A model generated the notes under the pieces. That model was not told where the DNA came from and ran no database searches. It saw only the letters and a list, made by a program, of their open reading frames with translations. A stretch of 64,000 nt of DNA from Symbiodinium kawagutii (lineage: Eukaryota > Sar > Dinophyceae > Suessiales > Symbiodiniaceae). Shown piece by piece: positions 22,165-33,289 of the stretch. The stretch covers positions 178,281 through 242,280 of the forward strand of contig VSDK01021623.1 of NCBI GenBank assembly GCA_009767595.1, written 5' to 3'. The translations under genes were made by a program, and so were the position numbers. The first letter of the stretch is position 1. Every line of letters begins with the position of its first letter.

Positions 22165-22266
22165 GGTGGTTTCTCAAAATAGGGGACCCTCAAAATGGAT
22201 GGTTTATTGCTATGAATGGTTAATAAACTTGATGATTTGGAGGTACCCCTATTTTGAGAAACCACC
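22165..22266. mobile_element. family A MITE, best copy
   Basis: Near-perfect inverted ends: GGTGGTTTCTCAAAATAGGG on the left and its reverse complement on the right. Just outside are TA dinucleotides at 22162-22163 and 22269-22270, the Tc1/mariner-type target. Interior ATGGATGGTTTATTGCTATG resembles the other copies. 102 bp, no coding capacity. Confidence 0.85.
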
Positions 22267-22429
22267 AAATATTAGCTAATCATTGCCATTTGCAAGCTTC
22301 ATCAGCCACTAACCACCGTTGGTTGTTGACGGTTTCAACGGAGTTGGCTGCTTTACGATGCTTAAGGTTGATGAAGCTCATCATTTCGATCTGAATCTCT
22401 GCAACATACTAATATAGATATCTCCCATG

Positions 22430-22690
22430 AGTATATCCCATTAGTATATCCCATATTCATATAGGAGTTCTCATCTAGTTAACAAAACTCATGAATCCCA
22501 TTATCCCATTAATCTAGTATCATATATAGCTATCTCCCACTAGTAATCCCATTTAGTTTCCATCTAGTTAGTCATCAATCTAGTTACTAATCATTATTAC
22601 TATAATCTAGTTATATTACTAGTATTAATGAATCATATTACTATGATCATATAGATAACCTCCCATATTAATATAGTAAATAGATGGGAG
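22430..22690. repeat. AT-rich degenerate block
   Basis: Repeats of ATATCCCAT, CATCTAGTTA and ATTACTA dominate, with no fixed period. It forms the 3' flank (intron side, minus strand) of the exon at 22704-22798. Confidence 0.6.
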
Positions 22691-22703
22691 ATTATCTACT
22701 TAC

Positions 22704-22798
22704 CACTCCACCCGGGCAACGGCCCAGCGCAAGGCCGGCGGCCTGGTGTCCAAGTCGATGCAGCTGCCGAAGAGCTCCCAGTTGTCCTTGGGCAGCGC
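22704..22798 (-). CDS. candidate internal exon, 95 bp, minus strand
   Basis: The best-bounded exon in the window: acceptor AAAGGTAG|G and the canonical donor GTGGAGTG|GTAAGTAG. The phased frame reads A then LPKDNWELFGSCIDLDTRPP then ALRWAVARVEW. GC content jumps from the AT-rich flank to about 65 percent within it. No family is recognised. The opposite strand is open but gives a proline/serine-rich peptide without pattern. Confidence 0.55.
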
Positions 22799-22884
22799 CT
22801 ACCTTTCGACGCTGGGGCGGCGCAGCAGATGGTGGGGCCCGGGGGTGTTTTCGGGTGGTTTTTTAGAGGGGTTGGAGCCACTAA

Positions 22885-22958
22885 GGATGGGCGATGTGAT
22901 GATTTTTATAGGGGTTGTAGGCATTAAGGATGGGTGATATGGTGGTTTTTATGCTGGG
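22885..22958. repeat. imperfect tandem duplication, about 39 bp
   Basis: Two units starting TAAGGATGGG, followed by CGATGTGATGATTTTTATAG and TGATATGGTGGTTTTTATGC respectively. Confidence 0.55.
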
Positions 22959-23344
22959 TTTACAATGGTTTCATAAGATTTTACTGGGATTATGAACGAC
23001 GAACAATGTCTTTCTTTTTCCGATTCGTGCTGAAGTCCCAGCGAAACTTGGCGATACAGTCAGTTTGCAACCATTGGCAACGCTGAATTAATCATAGGAG
23101 ATAATGATGAATAACAATGGTTAAGCTGCTGGTACGGGGCCTTCCTTGGCGGTGGATCGGATTGGTTGGTGAAAAATGGGGAAACGTGTGGTGAATATGC
23201 TGAAAAATGCGGAATAATGCTTGATAATGCTTGACCAATGATGGTTCATGGTTGTTCGTAGTGGTCAATGGTTGGATTCCTGGGTGTTGACTACTCCCAT
23301 GATTCGATGGGATCAGCCGAAAATGGAACCGTGGCTGTTAACTT

Positions 23345-23570
23345 TGTTGTTGCTAGTAAGCTGGTTTGTGAGTGACTTACTTAGTTAGCTAGTCAGTTGC
23401 TTAGTTGGTTAGTTGCTAAGTTGGTTAGTTGGTTGGCTGGTTAGTTGCTTAGTTGCTTCGTTGGTAAGTTGTCAGTTGCTTAGTTGGTGAGTTCCCTAGT
23501 TGCCTAGTTGCTTAGTTGCTTATTTAGTCAGTCGGTCGGTCTGTCGGTCGGTCAGTCAGTCAGTTTCTCC
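23345..23570. repeat. GTTGGTTAGTTGCTTA simple repeat
   Basis: Degenerate 4-bp and 8-bp periodicity (AGTTGGTT, AGTTGCTT), changing to CAGTCGGTCGGT at 23528-23555. Confidence 0.8.
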
Positions 23571-24690
23571 TTTCTTGTTTGTTCCCAACAGCAGGATGCT
23601 TTTGGGTTTCAATTTCTAGAAGCAGGGGGTGATGGCACCATCATCCAAAAAAAATATCGGCGGACACGGGCCCCCGGAACCTTGGAACCTTGGTGCCCAC
23701 AATTTGTTGGTGATGTTGGGTTGCAAAGCTGGGTTAATTAGCTTGTTTGTTTTTTATATGTGTTTGTTCTGTGTTTAGTTGTTGGCCGAGTTGCTTGCTG
23801 CTTGTTTGATGTTTGTTGTGGTAGATCCGGTGACGAGGGATCAGTGTAGTAGGGAATCACCAGAGGCCCATAATTGGCCAGTTTAGTACGGACGCATGGA
23901 CTACCAATATGGTGCCGAGAGACAGCCTTGTCAACCATCGGAACCTAGGTACATAAAGAATGGCTTCAAACATCGAAGCCATGTGTCAACGGTATTAATT
24001 CTATAATCATGTGTCAGTGGCTTAAAGCACTACATAAAGAATGACACTATAGTTTTATTAGACTCTGATACTTTGATATCAAACACATGATTTTTCAAGC
24101 GCACATGATGTGTACTTGCAATAACTATTCCAAAGGCTCATACTAATCTTTGGACACATCAAATCACATCAATCTACTTGCCGCGTATGTTTGCCTTTAT
24201 AAATTCCAATCAGATCCCCTGCTGTGACTCTCTAAGAAATATGTATATGTGTAAAGAGATGCATAAATATGTCCTTATACATATTGTACAAACACGCAGG
24301 ACCTGTTTACTGTATGTATGATGGTAGGCTTTCTGACAATAATCAGGTTGAAATGCACAAACAGTGATAGCAATCACTGGTTGGTGGGTTCGACCCTAAT
24401 GATCATGTGGTGGTACCGAACTATGGTCGTTTTAACCATGATGGATCGCAATCAACAGGTTAACCAATACTCAACCATAGTAGCATAGGTCACAAGCAAG
24501 ATAGAACCTGCATGAACTTACCAATGGCACCATGAACCTATGGCCAGGCCATTTGGCATAGTCAACCCAAAGTAAACGGTCAGCTCGGTGGACCAATAGC
24601 ACTCATTGACCCTGTAGGTGGGCGAACATCCCCAACTTATGATGAGAAGATCGGTACCTCCCCGCTGTCCCGAAGTTCATTGAGCCATTT
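23571..24690. other. stretch without a supported gene
   Basis: A mixed-complexity, AT-leaning sequence. Two short frames near 23508-23741 and 23738-23938 have no supporting features. Confidence 0.3.
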
Positions 24691-24805
24691 GGCTATGGGT
24701 CAAGCAGTTAACCAACCAATAAAGGGCATAATAACCAACAAAACTATAGGGAAAACCATGGTTAATGATAGGGGAACCAGGGGTACAGGGTTTCGACCCA
24801 CCGCC
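24691..24805 (+). mobile_element. family C MITE, copy 3
   Basis: Begins GGCTATGGGTCAAGCAGTTA, passes AACCATGGTTAATGATAGGG and GAACCAGGGGTACAGGG, and ends TTTCGACCCACCGCC, inverted to the start. Flanking CCATTT/CCATTTG bases may be part of the termini. Confidence 0.75.
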
Positions 24806-24967
24806 ATTTGTGGATACCGATATCATCTCTCCGTTGATGGCGTATGCTTACGTCTACTCTTCTTAAAGCGGCCAAAACCACTGATGTTGCTTGTTTGGGT
24901 GTTTCTCCACATAAGGAAGCCCCAAAGTTATGGTTGATCCATGTTAATCGATGACTAAAAAAACGAT

Positions 24968-25001
24968 GATTCGGGCTCCCCTGTGACTTGAGAACCCCCC
25001 C
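24968..25001. repeat. family A fragment
   Basis: Only one end remains: GGGCTCCCCTGTGACTTGAG then AACCCCCCC, as at the right end of the copy at 49889. Confidence 0.4.
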
Positions 25002-25341
25002 ACATTTCTACTGCAAGAATGCGGCTGATCAACGATGGAACAGCACCCTTGAAGGATTTCTTTCGTGGGATTCTATTCCCAAGCCGGCGGCATTCCAACA
25101 TGCTCCGACCCAACAACGAAGATGATAGAGTGGTTAATGATGGTCAAGACCGCTTTTTGGCATGATGGAGTAGCAGTTCAGCATGATGAATATAAACTGT
25201 ACAATGACATAGTTCATCAGAAAACAACTGGGCCTTGATGAAGACCAGGTTGGCAAAACCAGCTTTGCCAACTGGAGCTTTCTCAGTTGTGGTCGTTACT
25301 ATAAATGCTTATGCAAATGGATGATTGGGGGTACCCCAGAT

Positions 25342-25438
25342 TGGTTTCTTAAACTTGTGGACCCCCCAAAATGGCTGGTTCAGTACTATAAATGGTCAAT
25401 ATTGGATGATATAGGGGGACCCTCTTTTGCGAAACTTC
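25342..25438. mobile_element. family A MITE, diverged copy
   Basis: TTGGTTTCTTAAACTTGTGG, ACCCCCCAAAATGGCTGGTT and, at the far end, GGGGGACCCTCTTTTGCGAA. Inverted ends are degraded and no TA flanks remain. Confidence 0.6.
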
Positions 25439-25599
25439 TGATGAAGCAGTTCCAGGACATCAAACGCTCTATATAGATTCATCCACTGCGCATAAACACT
25501 CACCTTCGTGGCCGAGGAGCATTTTTCCCAATCCCACAGAGGCTGCACAAACTCTGGCAGTGGAGGGAGTGGCCAGCGTGATTGTGTGATGTTAACATG

Positions 25600-26766
25600 C
25601 AACATGTACCTTTGGGTACATGGGCAATCATGGGATTGTCAATGCTTAATGATCATCAATGGTCAATAAACGTTAAGAATGGGTATTAATTGGTTTCTTA
25701 ATGGTTGATATTGTGACGGCCAGTGACGCTTGATGATGATGAATGGATGTGGTCAATGGATGGTAATGGAGGTTGTTCAGGATGGTGGATTTACTGGCTG
25801 GTCAGGATCAGTAAGCAACAACGACCAGGAAAGATTGATGGTAGTTCAAGACCTATGGGTAATCCCAACAGCAATGCTATAAAGAAGGCCCCCAGCAGTT
25901 TTAAGTTGGGTTGCAAACCCCTATAACTGGTAGGAATCGCCCCAGCCAAGTTAGGCAAATAGATCAACAGAAATACCTGGTGGCGGGCTCACCTTGCAAC
26001 AAGATAGAGCTTTCAACGTTATTCAAGATGAAGAGCCGAAAGATCTACCATTGGCTGATCGACCCTGCAGCTTGATTTTTGCCCGCGGAATGGTTGAGGG
26101 TAACGTTGTATCACCTGTCTAAACAAGTTGGTATAGCCATCTTCAGAGAATCTAAAACAATAACGCATGGCAATCATGAAGAACCCAAGTTGAACATGTT
26201 GATATTATCCTTGGTATCCCCAAGTTGCTTGTTGATGTTTCAATCAATCGTCCTACAACAACTTAAAGATGTGAACAATTCAACCAGCTAATCCGGAATG
26301 CATTTCAATGCATTAAGCAGGGAATCTGAAAGCCAATGATTCCCCAATCACATAGTTTTGACAAACAACCCCCCAAAACCTGTTTATTTCAAAGGACCCA
26401 CCAACTCTTACACGACAGAGAGTGGCAGTTATGTCATATCCGGCTATGAGACCGATAGGACATCTACAAAGCAAAGAAGGTGGTCGTCTTGCAATAGTAG
26501 CAGCACAACCATTTAGGGACAGCTGGATTGTTCTGTATTGTGTCTTTTTATGGGGGAGTGATGTTTTGTTGCCACTTAAACGTCAATTTGGAGAAATTGG
26601 GCCGAGCTGCATTGTCGTGAGTGTTTTTCTGGGTTCTATGAGCAGTGGGTTCTAAAGACTTGTCGGGTCTTTTGGTGGCTTCTTTTCCTTGCCTGCAAGG
26701 TGGGCCACCATCAGTTGGAAGTTGAGGGGTAAACCCCTTATACTTTTTACAATATCAAAAAGAATG
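25600..26766. other. stretch without a supported gene
   Basis: Simple ATGGT sequence to about 25780, then a more complex sequence with unsupported 60-80 codon frames. It ends at the spliced-leader relict. Confidence 0.3.
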
Positions 26767-26788
26767 ACCGTAGCCATTTTGGCTCAAG
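26767..26788 (+). other. dinoflagellate spliced-leader relict
   Basis: The genome carries A, then CCGTAGCCATTTTGGCTCAA, then G, identical to the 22-nt leader trans-spliced to dinoflagellate nuclear mRNAs. It is followed by 68 bp of leader-proximal sequence and an ATG, not by the short intron of a spliced-leader RNA gene. It therefore marks the 5' end of a reverse-transcribed mRNA. Confidence 0.92.
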
Positions 26789-26856
26789 CGCGAACTAGAG
26801 TGGCTTTCACCTGGTCTAATTGAGCTTAAACCGTTTAACAACTTTCATTACGTGCA

Positions 26857-27299
26857 ATGTCTGCGTCCTCCGAGGATAAGGCAAAGGTCGTAGTGGAGGA
26901 AGTCGGTAAGGAGGCTAAGGCGACTAAGGAGGCTGTCGAGGTGGTCGATGCCGAGGATGTTGGTGCGGAGGAAGGGACTCCACGGATGCAAAGGTCTTCA
27001 GGAAGGCATTGAATCAAAGCTCTGAATGTTTGAGGCCTGCAAAGGAGGCTCCGGCCGAGACGGATGCTCTGCTTCTCCCGGATATGCAGAGGAGACATGA
27101 GGTTTTGTGGAGAGTAGAGGCCTTGGACGATTTCGATGCCAGCGCGCAGCGTTACCTCCTCTGCGTCTGCGTCTATGAAGAGCTCAGCGTTTTGGGCCCG
27201 GATCAGGAAGGATGGACCAGGGCCGAGAACGATAAGGGTCAGCGGGGCTGGGTGCCGACAGGGTGGTTGAGGCCTGCGGCGAGGAGGATAGGGACCTAG
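26857..27299 (+). pseudogene. SL-capped retrogene with SH3-like domain
   Basis: The first ATG after the spliced leader opens a frame with a charged N-terminus (MSASSEDKAKVVVEEVGKEA), which stops at 27010-27012. A second frame, open from about 26926 to TAG at 27297-27299, continues without a plausible ATG. One indel between about 26926 and 27010 would join them. The second frame has an SH3-like domain at residues about 37-88 counted from 27009: ALDDFDAS (ALYDY position), EELSVLGPD, GW, then GQRGWVPTGWL (GWVPSNY position). SH3 domains bind proline-rich ligands; the parent gene is unknown. No poly(A) tract or flanking duplication is obvious. A sequencing error is the alternative to a true frameshift. 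Confidence 0.75.
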
Positions 27300-27930
27300 A
27301 CCGTCTCATGTACAAGATTATTTGGTACATGGGTCGTCGGCCATTTGAGCGTGAAAAAAGTTTGGGCCAAAACAGAGCTAGAAAAACCGAGAATTTCTGA
27401 TCATGGCACCTTGCAATGAAAATACAGCAGGTCTGCTTTGCAAATGGAATGCGCCTGCTGAAGGGGCTTGGGCAATGGAAGCTAGATCTGCATGGGAAAT
27501 TTGTGTGCAGAAGCTAGCGTCCAATAAAATATGCGATATGCACATGTAGATTTATCAATCTATTTCTTGTGTATGAAAAGCTTGATCGATGGTCTGGCTA
27601 AGATCTGGGGAGTGTAAGATCATGCCACCCAGGAGAGCTTTGGCATAGCCAAAGCTCTCTACATACGTATACATACATTTTCGTATATTTATTCGTACAT
27701 ATTCATCCCTATATATGTACATATATAAACACATGCATAGGGTCTATGGCGCAATTGCATTTTATCATGTATGATGATCATGTTTCGTCAGCATTTCCCT
27801 ATGACCCAATAACTTCAATAGCTAATGTTGGATGTAGGATGGGATGCTGACCTAGGATGATGTACGTGGGCACTGAGACGATTTCATTCGTATGCATGTG
27901 AATATTTTATTGTGGCAGCAATGACATCAC
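27300..27930. other. 3' flank of the retrogene
   Basis: No gene is seen. A run of TACATA/TATATG motifs occurs at 27660-27745. GTGAAAAAAGTTT near 27350 might be a remnant of the retroposed 3' end, but this is not supported further. Confidence 0.3.
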
Positions 27931-28402
27931 ATGTGCCGACCCGATACTCATCTTAAGTACATGCACTCCTTAAGAAAATTTATAATACGTACATGCTTAG
28001 AATGCTTGGACAATCTTCAGCAATCTCCAATTCGGTCCAGAAACTCGCTGCCCTCGCCTTTTTCAATTTTGAGATCAGATCATTTTGGTCCGCGGCCCTT
28101 GCCACTCAGAGTAATGCAGCCGAAAGCTACAATAGTGATTGACCTTCTACTCCAGCTTTATACTGATAAGTCCACGATCATGGCTGACCATTCTCTAAAC
28201 GTAATTACTGTGGTCTCACTACGGGCACTTTATCATGAACACTTATATCTGTCAGATCGCATGCTGTCGCGCAGCATCATGGCCGGGGTGAGAAGGCGAG
28301 GGAAGAATCTGATGAGTCTTGTCATGTGCAATGCCAGTCATGTGCAATGCCAATCATCTTCAGTTGCGCTTGAGTTTCGTGTGATCTTCGGTCTTGGCTC
28401 AG

Positions 28403-28490
28403 CTCTCACGAGGATGGCGTCCTGCGCGCCATGGCAGCCCCATCGGATGTTCTGGGGCAAGCTTCTGGAGCTCTGGAGGACCGTGAATGA
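28403..28490 (+). CDS. candidate terminal exon
   Basis: After the acceptor TTGGCTCAG the frame reads S then HEDGVLRAMAAPSDVLGQAS then GALEDRE and stops at TGA 28488-28490. The peptide looks helical and acidic at its end. The long overlapping frame through the same DNA gives a less convincing peptide. Confidence 0.35.
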
Positions 28491-28567
28491 CATGATGCTA
28501 CTATGAATATGTTTTTTTTAAGCTTCATGGATTACATACATGCCCCCATATGCTGCTCCCTATTCAG

Positions 28568-28641
28568 GAGAAATCTCCGGAACGACCTGCTTTGACGCCT
28601 ACACCGAAGCGGACTGTATATTATGGGCCATGGCGGCCACG
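28568..28641 (+). CDS. candidate internal exon, 74 bp
   Basis: Acceptor CCCTATTCAG|G and donor GGCCACG|GTATGC. Reading in phase gives EKSPERPALTPTPKRTVYYG then PWRP, a proline-rich linker-like peptide. Unrecognised. Confidence 0.4.
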
Positions 28642-28781
28642 GTATGCGCCAGCTGGGCCTGTATCTTGGCATTGTCATTTGACTAGTTGACTCATCATGC
28701 CATGCTCAAATGGCTCATCATTATTTGCACCTACTTAGGCATTCCGAGCCCCTCAGCTTTCAAAAACCGCATTTATAACAG

Positions 28782-28852
28782 GGCCTCGAATGTCGGGTGC
28801 GGTGGAGCTACCAGAAGCTTTCCGGTTTATGATCAAGGGGAAGCTGCTCCCC
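28782..28852 (+). CDS. candidate internal exon, 71 bp
   Basis: Acceptor TTTATAACAG|GG and donor CTGCTCCCC|GTGACT. The phased frame reads PRMSG then AVELPEAFRFMIKGKLLP, an amphipathic peptide. The exon at 28568-28641 lies 140 bp upstream and ends two bases into a codon, while this one begins with two bases completing a codon. They are therefore not directly compatible without an intervening exon. Confidence 0.4.
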
Positions 28853-29758
28853 GTGACTTGGATGCATTGGATGAACAAAAAGTAATTGAGGGACAAAAGA
28901 TTTCTTATCTTTCACCAATCTTCGTTTCTACTCAGGAACGCTGCGATCCGATGTGGGGTTCTCTATGGCCAGCCTCCAGCTTCTTCTTCTTCTTCAGCAG
29001 GAAGTTGGCTGGTGTGTGATTGTGACTGACTATTGCTGCGCTTTGTCGATCTGCTGTCAGGTACGGACAACCACCCATTGCAAGATCTTCCACAAGATGG
29101 GGAAGTTCAAGGGTTCAGCCGCCTTGGAAAAGAGCTGATCGAGAATGGCCCCTTTGCTTATAATAATAGGGTTAGCTTCGACTGCGCCGTTGAACGTTCG
29201 ATGGGAAATCTTTCGATCTGAGGCAAGCGCCGGAGGTATGCGCTCAAGCAGCAGCTCGACCAAGAGCATCCCCGGGATGTATGCTGCATGCATGGTAGGG
29301 TTTCAGCCTCACGATCCTGAGGTGAAACGGTGGCGGCGCAGTAAGACAGGAATTTGCTGGCCAGGACACAGTCCCAAGGCAGCCAAAGCATTGGCAGCCA
29401 AAGCATCTTATTGTAGCCGGGCAAAGACCATCCAGCAAAGTCGGGTTGAGCAGATTCGGGTTCCCAATAGTCGAACATCCAAAACCCTATTTGCAGGCTG
29501 GTGAAGGGGGCAGCAACAATAACGAATGGATGTACCCTATTGATAGCCCATGTTAAGACAGGAAGTTGCCGGCCATGAGGTTGTCCAGAGGCAGCCAACG
29601 CATGTTTGGAGCATGTGTGGTGTGTCCCAAAAACAAAATTGTAAAGCTAACTTTTCTTATCAAGGTTTCGTCCAAGAGGTCCTTTCACTATGAGATTGAC
29701 TTCCAACAAGAGTAATTTGTAAGGCTGGAGATAAGTGATGCGGGGCACAGCCCAGGGG

Positions 29759-29799
29759 GCCCGTAGAGCCCGTAGAGCCCGTAGAGCCCGTAGAGCCCG
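29759..29799. repeat. 9-bp tandem repeat CCCGTAGAG
   Basis: Four copies plus a partial. On the minus strand it encodes a run of R-A-L triplets inside an open frame. Confidence 0.85.
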
Positions 29800-30258
29800 C
29801 GGGCGTTCAGAACCATTCTTCTCCTTCTGGAAACTTTTGCTGCTGCCTTGTGCGGGACCACTGGTACGGTTCATATCGTATTGGTTTCAGTACAAAACTT
29901 CTGGTTCTTGGTGAAATTGGCTTTTTATCAAGGCACTTACCAGTTATGGTAGAAAATCGATAGAGCTGTGCTCAGGCCGGGTTTGACGATTTTATAGCCA
30001 GGGGCGCCATTCTGTACAAGGGGGGCTCCCAACCATTTAGAGCTGCTGGTTGATTTGGCTAACTTAACTAGGGTTAATTGCCAAGTATAGGGGGAACCAA
30101 CCCAATTTGTAACAATATGGTGCCCACCTGGTAGTTTATTTACATCAATCAAATACAAATTTCCAATGGTTGAACAACCAACTCGCCAATCATTAACATC
30201 ATCCTTTCAGCCGAATCGCTCATCATGTGTGAATCTTGTATTTCTTTTGGATGGCCAG
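29800..30258. other. stretch without a supported gene
   Basis: Short minus-strand frames only. No repeat family member is recognised. Confidence 0.25.
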
Positions 30259-30306
30259 GAGGAGTTCTTTTGGTCCATGCCGGACGTGCCCGCGTCGTAT
30301 CATCAG
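30259..30306 (+). CDS. candidate internal exon, about 48 bp
   Basis: Acceptor GGATGGCCAG|G opens a frame reading EEFFWSMPDVPASYHQ. The end is probably CATCA|GCGATA or CAGC|GATAGG, that is, a non-GT donor. GC-rich against an AT-rich background. Unrecognised. Confidence 0.35.
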
Positions 30307-30309
30307 CGA

Positions 30310-31440
30310 TAGGCGGGGCCGGTGCTCAAAGTCAGTGTTGTCTCAAGAATGGAATATCCAAGAAACGACGAGCAATGGCTAGTTACTGGTTCAGCCTATG
30401 ATGAATGGAGCTGATTATGATGGACGATTAAATTCTTGATAATTCATGACTATTAGAGGTAGTTGATAGTTGATAGTAGTTTACTAAGATGGTTGTTAAG
30501 GTTGTAACTACCTTTGGGAAACTTAGTTGGAAACTAAATCAATCATTTGTTTTGATTGGAAAACTTGTTATTAAGGAGGAATCTTTTCGCTTCTAGTCAA
30601 TTTGCCAGAGACTAATGGCAGCGAAAATGGTTACGTTGATGATGGCAAATGTTTGCTAGTGATGAAAAATCAGGTAGGTAACCATGGTTGATGATGGCAA
30701 ATAATGGCTACGTGGTTGACCATGAAGAGTATGGAAGTTGCTAACGGCGAAAAATGATTGATGCTCGCTGATGATACTAATGGTGGCAATCGCAAATCGT
30801 GTTTGAACATGATGAATCAAAATTGGTGCAGGAGTTGTTGAGAGTCATCCGGAATATTTTGGAATGCTCGATGATGGTGAATGCTTCGCTGATCATGGGG
30901 ATCAATGGTCAATCATTGGCCATCATCACTTACTCGTCAAGCAGCAACAGTTAATTAACCATATACCCATGAGTGATTGTTTGTGATGAACCATGATGAC
31001 TGAGGGCACAACAATCCGATCCGAACCACGACCTCCCTTGCTGAATTCAAATCATTGGTCCATCGAAGTGCGCCTAAAATGCCTAAAGTTCTGGCCTTTC
31101 CAATTGACTCAGGGAACCGGAGTTTGGAACGCCATTGGTTCCCAAAAGGTCAATTGAGGTTCCTGGGTTTGAATGGGAACCTCAGGTTACCACATGGGAA
31201 TTAAATATGGGAACCTTATTCCAATGGGATCCTTCCTGGTTACCAAAAGGTCAATGCCAGTGTCCAGGATTCCATTCCCTCGCTAACTCGGGTTTCCATG
31301 GTATCCGTGTCGTGTTACCCCGTACGGGGCAGGCCAGCAGCGGCTCCCGGCCACACATTGACCATAGGTGCTGTTGACTGCCAACCATCACAGCTAACAA
31401 TGGCCTAAATGAGTATTACATCATCGAATATCACTGGCAA
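30310..31440. other. simple sequence with one weak exon
   Basis: Degenerate GATGGT sequence to about 30990, then a complex stretch. At 31341-31367 a small island GGCAG|GCCAGCAGCGGC runs to CATAG|GTGCTG and could be a 27-bp exon, but it is too short to judge. Confidence 0.25.
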
Positions 31441-31528
31441 CCACCATCAACCATCATCAACCGTCACCAGCGTTCATCAACCGTCATCAACCATCATCAG
31501 TCATTAGCCATAATTTAGCATCATCAGC

Positions 31529-31620
31529 TACCATCCACCATCATCCACCATCATCCACCATCATCCACCATCATCCACCATCATCCACCATCATCCACCA
31601 TCATCCACCATCATCCACCG
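31529..31620. repeat. 10-bp tandem repeat CATCATCCAC
   Basis: About nine near-perfect copies inside a longer AACCATCATC-rich block (31440-31700). Confidence 0.9.
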
Positions 31621-31753
31621 TCACCGATCATCAACCGTCATTTACCATCATCAGCTATCATCAACCACCACCATTTTCAAGTGCAGCAACCATTTTCCAC
31701 CATCATCGACCCTTCGTCATCACTATCCACTATATACCGCCCTCACCTTTCAG

Positions 31754-31870
31754 GCCGTAGCATCAGCAGTCGCCACATGCTGCGGCCATGTTTCACACCG
31801 CCTGCGACGGGTGACCGTCGTGTCCCAAAGAGGAGGGCCGGTCCAAGGGGAAAAAAAGGTGGGAAGGTAG
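31754..31870 (+). CDS. candidate terminal exon
   Basis: The acceptor CACCTTTCAG|G has a good pyrimidine tract. The frame reads AVASAVATCCGH, then VSHRLRRVTVVSQRGGPVQG, then EKKVGR and stops at TAG 31868-31870. The basic C-terminus is unrecognised. Two other forward frames are partly open, so confidence is moderate. Confidence 0.4.
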   Translation, partial: AVASAVATCCGHVSHRLRRVTVVSQRGGPVQGEKKVGR

Positions 31871-31899
31871 GCAGGCGTTGAAGATGGAAGTAGATCATA

Positions 31900-33280
31900 G
31901 TAGATGCATCAATGGGCTGATTACCACGACAATGAAAATAGTTCATAGTGCTTAAGATCGCAATGGTTCATAGATGGAAGTAGATCCATCAATGGTTCAT
32001 AGTGGTTAAGAATGATTCGGAATGGTGTTGAGATGTCCGGAACTCTGGGATGTATAGTGTTTTTGGGAAGTATCCGAATTACCCGGTAGAATTGCACTTC
32101 GGCAGACAATTAGCAGCCAGGGGCCAAAATTCACCATGATCAACCACCATGAACCATCATAAGCCTCTGCTAATCATGGTTAGCCATCAAAATCAAGCGC
32201 TAATCAAAATGAAGCATTGCCAAGTATATCAATCAGTGGGGATGGGTCACCAACCATCTTAGAAAAGTGATGTTTACCATCGGCTTTGACCCCGAAGCGC
32301 AATCTTGGGGTTCGAGCATCTGTGAGTTCCCTACATGAAGAGACATCAATCACTTTGGGGTGCATCCACAAATTCTTGTACTTGGGAAACATGGTGATTT
32401 GTCAGGGATGGGAGGGATACCATCAGATGAGCCGCCAACTTGTCATCGTACAGGGTTTCAAGTGGTTTCAGAATCTTGCTCTTCAGCTGGGATCGTCCAG
32501 TCATACGGTCCAGTCCCATTTGATTGGTGCCATGAACACATCGATGTTGGGAGATATCCCTATCTCTGGAAGCCATCATGCAATGGGATGATGGTCCTTG
32601 ATGATGGCGAGGATTCCAGTCATAGCATCGAAATCATAGGCAGATGCTCCATTGGTCTGGTATATTTACCTACGGAACTGGGTCACTTCATAGGTAAATA
32701 CTGGTAAATCTACCAGCACCACGGAGTGTCTGGGCCTTGAAAACTATGCTCTGCACCCTTGTAGCAATCCTTGAAGCCGCACAGCTGCAAGAGATTCCCT
32801 CCCCCTTCCTATCCCTGTAGCAATCCCCATAGCAATCCGGCAATTCCTTGAAATGAATAGGTTCACAGCTGGAATCCCAGGGTTTCGTAGCGGTGGGGTG
32901 GTAGATTTTTGCGGAAGTAGCAGGTATGAATCACCATTAATGGGTGAAGAGCCATCATCACGATTGAATGACCTGAAAGCCACGAATCATGATTTGACTG
33001 ACCTAATTAATCTTTGAACTATCAATTGTTTTATAATGGTTCACTAGTTCATCATCACTATTTGTCATGATCAACCAGCATTAACCACTATAACCCTATT
33101 TCTGCTTACCCACAATCAAAAACCATTAAGCTTTATTAACCATTGTTGAGCATGACAAAGCAATCTTTTGTCGAAGAACAGTTATAAAGCCTTACGAATT
33201 GACTATTCACCACGGTTCCCTCTATCCCATGAAAACCGACTGAAGACCATGAGTCACATCGAGTCCCTCTTCTCTTTCCA
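31900..33280. other. stretch without a supported gene
   Basis: Overlapping frames at 32204-32707 on both strands lack domains. A short forward frame near 32745-32810 contains LCTLVAILEAAQLQEIP, but its splice edges are unclear. Confidence 0.25.
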
Positions 33281-33289
33281 GACCTCATA

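Larger units (their letters stand above)
27931..29598. other. repeat-poor gene-like segment
   Basis: This 1.7-kb stretch lacks the ATGGTT and MITE repeats typical of the window. It contains several protein-like frames on the plus strand, listed separately where edges are clear. A 191-codon frame spans 27931-28506, but shorter frames within it look better, for instance 28002-28142 with VQKLAALAFFNFEIRSFWSA. At 29033-29221 a frame reads LLRFVDLLSGTDNHPLQDLP and onward to a stop. Minus-strand frames also overlap 29158-29598. I cannot chain these into one gene. Confidence 0.4.
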
